Positions 1 through 5,937 of a stretch of DNA of 6,907 nucleotides are shown in pieces. This stretch comes from Bacteroidales bacterium (GTDB lineage: Bacteria > Bacteroidota > Bacteroidia > Bacteroidales > P3): the NCBI GenBank assembly GCA_017545365.1, contig JAFWOP010000100.1, positions 1-6,907 on the forward strand, in the 5' to 3' direction. Each line of letters starts with the position of its first letter. Position 1 is the stretch's first letter. The translations under genes were made by a program, and so were the position numbers. Under the pieces are notes generated by a model. It did no database searches. It had not been told where the DNA came from and was given only the letters and a program-made list of their open reading frames with translations.

Positions 1-763
1 CGCTGTTGATATAGGTGAGTGTGGCACGGCGCGGCGAGCGTATCTTGGCATCGTCGAGCGTGCGGCGCTTCTCGTCGAGTCCCTTCTCGAAGATGCCGTT
101 CTGTAGTTGCTGCATACGGAGGTCGGCCTGACGCACGCGCTGCTCGTTCTGGTACTGCTGGCGCAGTTGCGAGAGTTGCATCCGCGCGGTTTTTAGTGTT
201 GTCTCGGCCTGACGTACGCGGTCGCGGGTGCCGGAGCCAAGGCTGTCAAGGTAGAGTTCGTTGCGCAGCTGGGCTTCGAGTTGCGAGAGTTCCATCTCCT
301 TCACCTCAATCTGCATCCGGCGGTCGGAGAGTTGCGTCTCCACGTTGGCCTTCAGCTGGGCGGTCTGCTGACGGCGTATCTCGCGCTCGTCGAGGGCCTT
401 GGAGTAGTCGGTCTCAGCGGATTGCAAGTCGAGGCGCAGCAGGGGTGTGCCCATGTCCACGCTGTCGCCGCTGTGGGCATAGACCTCGAGTATCTGGCTG
501 CTGATGGGCGACACGATGATTTCCTCGAAGGCGGGCACGATGCGCCCCGTGGCCGAGACGCTGACGTCGATGGTGCCGCGGTCCACCTCGGAGATAATGA
601 GTGCCTTGCGGTCGAGGGTCGGAATCATCTGGGCGCCGAGCCAGGCACCTGCGCCGAGTACCGCCGCCGCGACGGCCACGGCAACGACCGTCTTCCGTAT
701 CTTTCGCTTTCGCTGTTCGCTGACAGGAATCTGCCTGTCCATGGTCTGATTGTCGTTCTTCAT
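1..763 (-). CDS. Periplasmic adaptor (HlyD/MacA-like membrane fusion protein), 5' part
   Basis: This is the N-terminal 254 residues of an adaptor that links an inner-membrane exporter to a TolC-type outer-membrane channel; the 3' end lies beyond the left edge. The protein has a short basic cytoplasmic N-terminus (RKRKIRKT), one membrane anchor at about residues 24-45, then the first half of a biotinyl-lipoyl-like domain (VSPISSQILEV...HSGDSVDMGTPLLRLD, about 84-113). A long Q/E/R-rich coiled-coil hairpin follows (about 115-238), and the second lipoyl half begins at KIRSPRRATLTYI. That order is typical of MacA/HlyD adaptors. The start is the ATG at 763-761; an in-frame ATG at 742-740 (MDRQIPVSEQ) is a plausible alternative start. 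A sigma-54 promoter lies 43-59 bp upstream. The family is clear, but the partner transporter (ABC or RND) is not visible; the TolC at the right end and knowledge of such operons favour a MacB/FtsX-like ABC exporter. Confidence 0.9.
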   Translation of the reverse strand, partial: MKNDNQTMDRQIPVSEQRKRKIRKTVVAVAVAAAVLGAGAWLGAQMIPTLDRKALIISEVDRGTIDVSVSATGRIVPAFEEIIVSPISSQILEVYAHSGDSVDMGTPLLRLDLQSAETDYSKALDEREIRRQQTAQLKANVETQLSDRRMQIEVKEMELSQLEAQLRNELYLDSLGSGTRDRVRQAETTLKTARMQLSQLRQQYQNEQRVRQADLRMQQLQNGIFEKGLDEKRRTLDDAKIRSPRRATLTYINS

Positions 764-805
764 TGTTCGTTCATGCGCTCTGATGATTCAGCGCACTAAT
801 GAAGA

Positions 806-822
806 TGCAAAATCAGTGCCAA
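806..822 (-). promoter_or_regulatory. Sigma-54 (-24/-12) promoter of the adaptor gene
   Basis: On the minus strand this reads TTGGCACTGATTTTGCA. It matches the RpoN consensus (TGGCAC, then TTGC) with the invariant GG and GC separated by exactly 10 bases, as the holoenzyme requires. The -12 C lies at 807, which places transcription start near 795 and gives a leader of about 32 nt before the ATG at 763. The call rests on sequence match, spacing and position. Sigma-54 promoters need an ATP-dependent activator bound upstream, which fits the paired dyads at 862-903. Confidence 0.85.
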
Positions 823-861
823 AAACGTAAACCGCTGAAAATCAATAGGGATAATAAAAAT

Positions 862-903
862 GAGTGTCCGGAAATGGACACTCGTCTGTTCGGAAATGGA
901 CAG
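862..903. promoter_or_regulatory. Tandem dyads, likely activator (enhancer) sites for the sigma-54 promoter
   Basis: Two copies of a palindromic site, TGTCCGGAAATGGACA (865-880) and TGTTCGGAAATGGACA (887-902), differ at one base and are offset by 22 bp, about two helical turns, so they present the same DNA face. The first is part of a perfect 8-bp inverted repeat, GAGTGTCC/GGACACTC (862-869 and 876-883). The asymmetric spacer GGAAAT is identical in both copies and in the same orientation. Their centres lie about 78 and 100 bp upstream of the predicted start site, where sigma-54 activators usually bind. The activator itself is not in this window. On the minus strand the first dyad can also form a hairpin followed by a T-rich run, so it may additionally end the transcript of the gene at 917-1357. 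Confidence 0.7.
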
Positions 904-916
904 TTCCCAGCAGTTC

Positions 917-1357
917 CTACAAAGACAAAGCCAGGAATTTGTGTCCCAAATCGTGGAAAGCCGCTTCCAGCTGTTTCGCCTCGGCGGGTGTGAAGCGAGC
1001 CTCCTTGCCGTTCACCTTGTTACCATTGATGCGCTGCATGAGCCACGACTGGCTCTTGCCGAAATAGACCCGTGCAATCTGCGACAGGTTGATGAACTTC
1101 GGCATGTCGCCCATCTTCTTGCGAAGTGCCTCGGCACGAAGGTCGGCAATGTCCTCGTCCATGGCGGCCATCATACGCCTAAAGTCAGTAATCATAGCTT
1201 CGTTGTACTCTTTCTTCTCTTCGGGCGTCATGGCATCCTGCACTTCATGCTGATACCTTTTTGCCGCCTCAAGTTCTTCAGGCGTAATGGCCTTATCATA
1301 GACCTCTGCAATCTTCTTGTGTACAGGGTGTGTAATGTAATTATTCAAGTTTCTCAT
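917..1357 (-). CDS. DUF5053-like small protein
   Basis: A 146-aa hydrophilic, mostly helical protein with no signal peptide or membrane segment, so probably cytoplasmic. The N-terminal two thirds (about 1-85) is charged and looks like extended helices. The C-terminal part (about 88-143) contains LSQIARVYFGKSQSWLMQRI, then NGNKVNGK and RFTPAEAKQLEAAFHDL. It reads like a compact helix-turn-helix region and resembles, from memory, the conserved C-terminus of DUF5053 proteins of Bacteroidota and their phages. The ATG at 1357-1355 is preferred over an upstream TTG at 1387-1385, because ten weak residues would otherwise be added and the TTG leaves almost no gap to the upstream stop. It is the second gene of a pair, 37 nt after the 58-aa gene. 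Function is unknown; DNA binding is only inferred. Confidence 0.7.
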   Translation of the reverse strand: MRNLNNYITHPVHKKIAEVYDKAITPEELEAAKRYQHEVQDAMTPEEKKEYNEAMITDFRRMMAAMDEDIADLRAEALRKKMGDMPKFINLSQIARVYFGKSQSWLMQRINGNKVNGKEARFTPAEAKQLEAAFHDLGHKFLALSL

Positions 1358-1394
1358 AATTGTCTGGTATTTATGGTGGGCATCCAAATATTCC

Positions 1395-1571
1395 TTAATC
1401 CTCCAGTGGCAGACCGATTCCCAGCAAGGCTTCGTGGGCTACCTTCCATTTGTCGAGCGCCTCGTTCAGCATCTCATCCTTAATATGTTCAGGAAGGTCA
1501 GATGTGGCAATACGAACCATGTTCCTTTCAAGTACGCGCTTGTATTCTTCTGCTTCTTTCCTTGTCGGCAT
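1395..1571 (-). CDS. 58-aa hypothetical protein, first gene of the small operon
   Basis: A short ORF starts with ATG at 1571-1569 (MPTRKEAEEY) and ends with TAA at 1397-1395. Its protein is charged and probably helical (EEYKRVLERNMV, then EHIKDEMLNEALDKWKVAHEAL), with no membrane segment or cysteine. I do not recognise the family. Support for a real gene is positional: an excellent Bacteroidota promoter ends about 20 nt upstream of the start, the ORF is the first after it, and the DUF5053-like gene follows 37 nt downstream on the same strand. A partner or antitoxin-like role for the second protein is possible, but nothing in the sequence shows it. Confidence 0.7.
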   Translation of the reverse strand: MPTRKEAEEYKRVLERNMVRIATSDLPEHIKDEMLNEALDKWKVAHEALLGIGLPLED

Positions 1572-1596
1572 TGTTTCTTGTTTTCTTTTGACCGTG

Positions 1597-1628
1597 CAAA
1601 GGTAATAATAAATTATTTATTGCGCAAA
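1597..1628 (-). promoter_or_regulatory. Bacteroidota housekeeping promoter of the two-gene operon
   Basis: Read on the minus strand, the -33 element TTTG (1628-1625) is followed by exactly 20 nt and then TACCTTTG (1604-1597), a full match to the TAnnTTTG -7 consensus of the Bacteroidota primary sigma factor. Transcription would start near 1590, about 20 nt before the ATG at 1571. The 20-nt spacer is almost entirely A/T. Confidence 0.85.
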
Positions 1629-1633
1629 TAATT
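1611..1633. promoter_or_regulatory. Inverted repeat over the -33 element, possible operator
   Basis: AATTATTT (1611-1618) and AAATAATT (1626-1633) form a perfect 8-bp inverted repeat around a 7-nt spacer (ATTGCGC). The right arm contains the -33 TTTG of the minus-strand promoter, so a protein bound here would block that promoter. An overlapping 7-bp repeat (1607-1613/1615-1621) is also present. The region is very A/T rich, so chance symmetry is a real risk. Confidence 0.4.
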
Positions 1634-1718
1634 GACAAGGTTTTTGGGTGAAGAATCTGCAAAAAAAGATTCGCTTTCTTGTAATATTCGGGCAGGAAGC
1701 GGTGTATATATAAATAGA

Positions 1719-2276
1719 ATGAGTGAAATCGAGACAAACATCAAACTGATTGAGGCGGCTGCGCGAGGCGAGCGCAGGGCTTGCGACGCCATCGTCCGCA
1801 AGTTCGGGCAGACCATGTTCGGCATTATCGCCCGACTGGTGGCCGACCGCCGCGATGCCGAGGAACTGACGCAGGACGCGCTGCTCAGGGGCATCCGCCA
1901 TATAGACAATTACGACCCCATGCGGGCGCCGCTGAAGTCGTGGCTCTGCCGCATTGCCTACCGCACGGCGCTGAACCATCTGCGACGACCCACCATAGAG
2001 ACAGCAAGCATCGACGACCTGCCGCCACCGGCGGAGAGCGACCTGGTGGACAGTTTTATGCGTGAACCTGATGACCATCGCGTAGAACTGCTACAGCGGG
2101 CCATACGGCGGTTGACGGACGACGAGCAACTGTTGGTGACACTATTCTACTTCGAGGAAATGCCGTTGGCAGACATCGCCTACATCATCGCACAGACGCC
2201 CAATGCCCTTGGCGTGCGGCTGCATAGAATCCGACAGAAACTATACAACATGATAAAACAACAAGATGCTCTATGA
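1719..2276 (+). CDS. ECF-family RNA polymerase sigma factor
   Basis: A 185-aa group 4 sigma factor that would direct RNA polymerase to a small regulon. Region sigma2 spans about residues 22-90, with the DAEELTQDALLRGIRHIDNYD core-binding segment and the PLKSWLCRIAYRTALNHLRR promoter-melting segment. A linker of about 30 residues (IDDLPPPAE...) follows, then sigma4 at about 122-178 with a helix-turn-helix (FEEMPLADIAYIIAQTPNAL, then GVRLHRIRQKL). Regions 1 and 3 are absent, as expected for ECF factors. The ATG at 1719 is chosen because sigma2 follows it at the normal distance; an upstream TTG at 1632 would add 29 residues without family resemblance. The stop overlaps the next start (ATGA, 2273-2276), so it is translationally coupled to its anti-sigma factor. 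No convincing promoter was found upstream. Confidence 0.95.
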   Translation: MSEIETNIKLIEAAARGERRACDAIVRKFGQTMFGIIARLVADRRDAEELTQDALLRGIRHIDNYDPMRAPLKSWLCRIAYRTALNHLRRPTIETASIDDLPPPAESDLVDSFMREPDDHRVELLQRAIRRLTDDEQLLVTLFYFEEMPLADIAYIIAQTPNALGVRLHRIRQKLYNMIKQQDAL

Positions 2277-2803
2277 AACAGACCGAACAACTACGCCACG
2301 ACGACAAGAACCTGCGCGAGGCCGTGAGGAGAGACATGGCCGACGCGCCCCAGTTGCCCGCCGATTTCTCGCTGCGCCTACAGCAGCAACTGCAGGCTGA
2401 CATCAGCCCGCGCAGACGCTGGTACCGTATGGCCGCTGCCATCGCCGCCCTGATGGTGGTGGGAGGATTGGTGTGGGCTGTCATCCCACTCCTGACCGCC
2501 ACGAAGGGAGCAGTTGAGCAAACAGAAACACAATCCACTCAGGGAAGCATAGAGGAGGCCCCTATGGTATATTTCTCCAACACGCCGCTCGACAGCGTGC
2601 TCTCGGTCGTGGGTACCCATTATGGCCAGGCCGTCTGCTTCCGCGACGACGCTTTGCAACGGCTACGCTTCACCATCGCATGGGACAGCGTGCAGCCGCT
2701 CGGCGTGTTTCTCGACAATGTGAATGAGTTCGAGGGACTGCTCCTGACGGATGAGCGCGACACCATCTTTGTGGAACCGATGGGAAAGGAGGAAGAGCCA
2801 TGA
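2273..2803 (+). CDS. Compact anti-sigma factor with C-terminal DUF4974 (STN-like) domain
   Basis: A 176-aa single-span protein predicted to hold the ECF sigma factor at the membrane. The cytoplasmic part (about 1-51) contains LPADFSLRLQQQLQ, resembling the short N-terminal segment of Bacteroidota anti-sigma factors. A membrane helix covers about 52-74. After a polar linker, residues about 98-168 form a DUF4974/secretin-like domain (YFSNTPLDSVLSVVGTHYG, then LRFTIAWDSV and DTIFVEP) that should lie in the periplasm. Typical FecR-type anti-sigma factors of this phylum are about 300 residues or more, with a FecR domain between the helix and this domain; here that domain is missing. The gene overlaps both neighbours by ATGA. 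Its identity as the partner of the upstream sigma factor is inferred from coupling and architecture. Confidence 0.85.
   Translation: MKQTEQLRHDDKNLREAVRRDMADAPQLPADFSLRLQQQLQADISPRRRWYRMAAAIAALMVVGGLVWAVIPLLTATKGAVEQTETQSTQGSIEEAPMVYFSNTPLDSVLSVVGTHYGQAVCFRDDALQRLRFTIAWDSVQPLGVFLDNVNEFEGLLLTDERDTIFVEPMGKEEEP
2785..2792 (+). promoter_or_regulatory. Strong Shine-Dalgarno sequence for the barrel gene
   Basis: AAAGGAGG sits inside the last codons of the anti-sigma gene, 7 nt before the ATG at 2800. It is a near-complete anti-16S match, unusual in Bacteroidota, where most genes lack a recognisable Shine-Dalgarno site. It supports the start at 2800 and suggests efficient translation at the overlap. 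It also encodes Lys-Glu-Glu-rich residues, so chance is possible. Confidence 0.6.
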
Positions 2804-5800
2804 AGCACATCACACTACTTGTAATAGCAGTATGCTCGATGCTCTGCGCTTCGGCACAGACCTGGTCGCTTGCCGACGCCTTGGAACGCCTGAACCGACA
2901 GCAGAGCGACTACGAAATCTCCTTCATCCACAACGAACTGGAGCACCTGCAAGTGGTGGCCGACACGGAGGACATGAGCGTGCCGAAGGCCGTGAAGCGG
3001 ATGACGAAGAACCAGCCTGTACGGGTCGTGACGAAAGGCCGGCAGATATTCGTGCAGTACAAGCCCAAGACCGACAAGCGCAAGATATGGCTTGCAGGGA
3101 AGGTCTGTGACTATGTGACGCATCTCGAACTACCACACTCCACCGTCCGACTGTTGACGGCCGATGGTCAGGTCGTGGATTCCTGCGAGGCCATCTCATT
3201 CATGCAATACGGCAACAATCCGCTCATCGAACATTCCGAGTTCGCTTTCCAGGTGCCTGCCCGCCCTGCCAATTATATCATCAAGGCCTCCTACGTGGGA
3301 TTCCAAACCACTGAGATGGCCTATACCTTCGACAATATCTACCGCCGTGAGCAACGGCGCGAACTGCCGCCCGTCTATATGAAGCGCGAGTCGCGGATGC
3401 TGCAGGAGGTGGTGGTCATGGCCACGAAGGTGCAGTTCTATTATAAAGGCGACACGCTCGTCTTCAATGCCGATGCTTTTGAGCTGGCCGAGGGGTCGAT
3501 GCTCGATGCACTGGTGCGCCAGTTGCCGGGCGTGGAACTGAAGGAGGGCGGTCGCATCTACCACAACGGCAAGTACGTCGATGCGCTGTTGCTCAACGGC
3601 AAGGACTTCTTCAGGGGCGACCACACCATCATGCTCGACAACCTGCCAACCTACACGGTGAAGACCATCGAGATCTACGACAAGTGGGGCGACCAGAGCG
3701 AGTTCCTCGGCCAGCACGTGATGGGCGACAACCGCTACGTGATGGACGTGAAACTGAAGAAGGAATACTCCATCGGCACGATGGCGAACGTGGAAGCGGG
3801 AGCAGGAACGGAGGAAAGATGGCTGGCCCGCCTCTTCGCCCTCCGCTTCACCGACCATTCCCGCCTCGCCGCCTACGCCACCGCCAACAACCTGAACGGC
3901 GACCGCAAGCCCGGCGAGACGGGCAACTGGAACCCGCAACGAATGCAGGACGGCGGCAGGCTGACCCAGCAGCAGACGGGCTTTGACTACAGCGTGGACG
4001 ACCGCAACAGCGTATGGAAAGCCGACGGCAATGTGCAAGTGACGCACACCGACCTCGACCGCCAGACGCAGACCAACCGCCAGAACTACCTGCCGACGGG
4101 CGACACCTACGACCGCATCAACCAGGCCCAGCGCGACAAGAACCTGAAGCTAAACACCAGCCACCACTACTACCGCAACTTCGGCATGTGGAACCTCGAC
4201 GTGCGCCCCTCGCTCGACTACGAGAAGTTCGACAACGCCAGCACCTACTCGTCGCTCACCACACGCAACGACAGCACGCTCAACAATCGCTCGGCGACGG
4301 AAGGAGACGCTTATCTGAACAAAAACCAGCAGCGCGGCCTCACCGAGGGCCACCAGCTCAGCGGCGCCCTCCGCCTCAACAGCACCTTCAAGTTCCACCA
4401 CAGCCCCGACTGGGTCTCCCTTCGTGCCGAAGCCAATTTCAACGACCGCCAGGAAGACCGCCACCACCGCCAGCATGTCTCCTATGCTGCGACCCCGTCG
4501 CAGCCCTCCCGGCCCCTCAACCGCTACCACCGCAACCACCCCAACCGTTCTTGGCGCGCCGAGGCCGGCGGCACCTATCAGATCAACTTCACCAACCTGA
4601 TCCGACTGCAATTGAACGCGAGCTATACGCACAACGACCGCCGCCGTGAGTCGTCACTCTTCGATATCGACACCACATACGCCCTCGGCCAGTTGCCCTC
4701 TGCGCGTGAATATGAGCAACACATTGACCACCGCAACAGTTACACGAGCCACTTCGACGAAGACATCTACGAATTCAGCCCCCGATTCTTCTACAACGCC
4801 TACAGCGAAGACGAGACTTGCCAGAAAAAGTGGTGGGCACAACTCGGCTTCCCCGTCACCGTCGTTCGCCAGAAACTACATTACCAGCGTGGCAGCATCG
4901 ACACACTCGTCACTCGCAACACGATGCCTGTCAACGTCTGGGATTGCTTTGTCGAATACAAAACCATCAACCATGAGACAGGTCATGCCCAGAAACTGAA
5001 TCTCCAGTACATCGCCCAGACATCGACGCCCGATTTGCAGAACCTCGTCGATATGCGCGACGATACCGACCCGCTGAACATCCGCATAGGCAATAACAGC
5101 CTGCGCAATGCCGTCAGCCACCAGTTTACCTTCGGCCAGCAATGGGGAAACGCCAACCAGAAAGAGACTTCTCATCATTACTGGCTCGGCTACACCATTG
5201 TCCAGAACGCCCTCGCCATGGGCTACAGTTACGACCCGCTGACAGGCATCCGCACGTGGCAGGCCGACAACGTGAACGGCAACTGGAGCGCCGATGCCAA
5301 CTACAGATTCAACACCGCCATCGGCAAGAAGCATCCCCTGCGCCTCGGCCTCAGCCCCACCATCCGCTACCAGCACAGCATCGACCTCGTTGACCAGCAG
5401 CGCAACACCGTCAACACACTCTCCCTCGACAACACCATCACCCTCTCCTACAAACTGGGCAGCCACGCCCTCAGTTTCAAGAGCACTGCCCTCTGGCAGC
5501 GCTTCACCAGCCCCTCCGTCACCTATGCTGCGACCCTGTCGCAGCCCTTAACCCTCACCAACGCCCTGACCGTCCTCCTGAAACTCCCCTGGAAAATGGA
5601 AGTCAGCACCGACCTCACCCTCTACACCCGCACCGGCTATGCCGACGATGCACTGAACACCAACAGCCTGGTCTGGAACGCCCGCCTCTCGCGTCCCTTC
5701 CTGAAAGGCCGCCTCCTCGTGATGCTCGACGGCTTCGACCTCCTCGGCCAGCTCGACAACGTCACCCGCACCGTCAACGCCCAGGGCCGCACCGAGACCT

Positions 5801-5880
5801 GCACCAACGTCCTGCCCCGCTACGCCCTTCTGCACCTCGTCTATCGGTTCAGCAAGCAGCCGAAGAAGAAGTATCAATAA
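2800..5880 (+). CDS. Outer-membrane beta-barrel protein (TonB-receptor-like transducer) with STN domain
   Basis: A 1026-aa outer-membrane protein. A signal peptide (MKHITLLVIAVCSMLCASAQ) is cut near residue 18-20; SMLC does not fit a lipobox. An STN domain follows (about 21-88, SLADALERLNRQQSDYEISF...RQIFVQY), then a carboxypeptidase-regulatory-like beta-sandwich (about 94-195). The plug-like region (about 202-320) contains EVVVMATK, GDTLVFNADAFELAEGSMLD, ALVRQLPGVELKEGG and DALLLNGKDFFRGD, characteristic of Bacteroidota barrel proteins. Residues about 325-1017 form the barrel, ending in an aromatic-rich strand (LHLVYRF) with a nine-residue basic tail. The STN domain and the sigma/anti-sigma genes directly upstream suggest a surface-signalling transducer. 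No SusD gene follows, so a glycan role is unsupported and the ligand is unknown. The gene carries two copies of a palindromic 27-bp repeat. Confidence 0.9.
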   Translation: MKHITLLVIAVCSMLCASAQTWSLADALERLNRQQSDYEISFIHNELEHLQVVADTEDMSVPKAVKRMTKNQPVRVVTKGRQIFVQYKPKTDKRKIWLAGKVCDYVTHLELPHSTVRLLTADGQVVDSCEAISFMQYGNNPLIEHSEFAFQVPARPANYIIKASYVGFQTTEMAYTFDNIYRREQRRELPPVYMKRESRMLQEVVVMATKVQFYYKGDTLVFNADAFELAEGSMLDALVRQLPGVELKEGGRIYHNGKYVDALLLNGKDFFRGDHTIMLDNLPTYTVKTIEIYDKWGDQSEFLGQHVMGDNRYVMDVKLKKEYSIGTMANVEAGAGTEERWLARLFALRFTDHSRLAAYATANNLNGDRKPGETGNWNPQRMQDGGRLTQQQTGFDYSVDDRNSVWKADGNVQVTHTDLDRQTQTNRQNYLPTGDTYDRINQAQRDKNLKLNTSHHYYRNFGMWNLDVRPSLDYEKFDNASTYSSLTTRNDSTLNNRSATEGDAYLNKNQQRGLTEGHQLSGALRLNSTFKFHHSPDWVSLRAEANFNDRQEDRHHRQHVSYAATPSQPSRPLNRYHRNHPNRSWRAEAGGTYQINFTNLIRLQLNASYTHNDRRRESSLFDIDTTYALGQLPSAREYEQHIDHRNSYTSHFDEDIYEFSPRFFYNAYSEDETCQKKWWAQLGFPVTVVRQKLHYQRGSIDTLVTRNTMPVNVWDCFVEYKTINHETGHAQKLNLQYIAQTSTPDLQNLVDMRDDTDPLNIRIGNNSLRNAVSHQFTFGQQWGNANQKETSHHYWLGYTIVQNALAMGYSYDPLTGIRTWQADNVNGNWSADANYRFNTAIGKKHPLRLGLSPTIRYQHSIDLVDQQRNTVNTLSLDNTITLSYKLGSHALSFKSTALWQRFTSPSVTYAATLSQPLTLTNALTVLLKLPWKMEVSTDLTLYTRTGYADDALNTNSLVWNARLSRPFLKGRLLVMLDGFDLLGQLDNVTRTVNAQGRTETCTNVLPRYALLHLVYRFSKQPKKKYQ
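4481..4507. repeat. Palindrome-bearing 27-bp repeat, copy 1
   Basis: This 27-bp stretch inside the barrel gene recurs at 5522-5548 with a single difference (C4496 versus T5537). Its core is a perfect 8-bp inverted repeat, GCTGCGAC (4486-4493) and GTCGCAGC (4497-4504), around a 3-nt loop CCC. In frame it encodes YAATPSQP. Confidence 0.8.
5522..5548. repeat. Palindrome-bearing 27-bp repeat, copy 2
   Basis: Second copy, matching 26 of 27 bases at 4481-4507. The inverted repeat GCTGCGAC (5527-5534) and GTCGCAGC (5538-5545) is intact; only the loop changes, to CCT. It lies in the same reading frame as copy 1 and encodes YAATLSQP. The sequence outside the repeat is not similar between copies. Confidence 0.8.
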
Positions 5881-5911
5881 AGTTAGTAAATAGACCTCCC
5901 GGGAAAAGCGA

Positions 5912-5933
5912 CAGGCCGCAGTGATGCGGCCTG
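5912..5933. terminator. Hairpin terminator between convergent genes
   Basis: A perfect 9-bp GC-rich stem, CAGGCCGCA (5912-5920) with TGCGGCCTG (5925-5933), closes a GTGA tetraloop. It sits 31 nt after the barrel-gene stop and just beyond the TolC stop at 5938. The plus-strand tail is CTGTTTATT and the minus-strand tail is TCGCTTTTCCC. Both are only moderately U-rich, but the position in a 57-nt convergent gap fits a bidirectional terminator. Confidence 0.75.
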
Positions 5934-5937
5934 CTGT

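Noticed and set aside
281..799. Plus-strand open frame of 172 codons across the adaptor gene
   Set aside because: It is antisense to a protein with clear adaptor architecture, and its product has no recognisable features.
1653..1672. Inverted repeat GAATC/GATTC upstream of the sigma gene as operator or promoter element
   Set aside because: Only 5-bp arms around a 10-nt spacer in A/T-rich sequence; no good TTTG/TAnnTTTG pair or clear ECF-type promoter could be placed nearby, so no call was made.
1632..1718. Upstream TTG start extending the sigma factor by 29 residues
   Set aside because: The extension does not resemble sigma factors and runs through A/T-rich intergenic DNA next to the divergent promoter; the ATG at 1719 gives a normal-length protein.
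3196..4047. Long 283-codon open frame on the minus strand within the barrel gene
   Set aside because: It lies wholly opposite a well-supported coding region, its translation is H/V-rich low-complexity with no domain, and it has no promoter or start context. It is a by-product of the GC-rich codon use of the real gene.
4014..4649. Second plus-strand frame of 211 codons inside the barrel gene
   Set aside because: The P/R/Q-rich translation is a frame-shifted reading of the N/T/R-rich barrel; no frameshift is needed, since the barrel frame is intact throughout.
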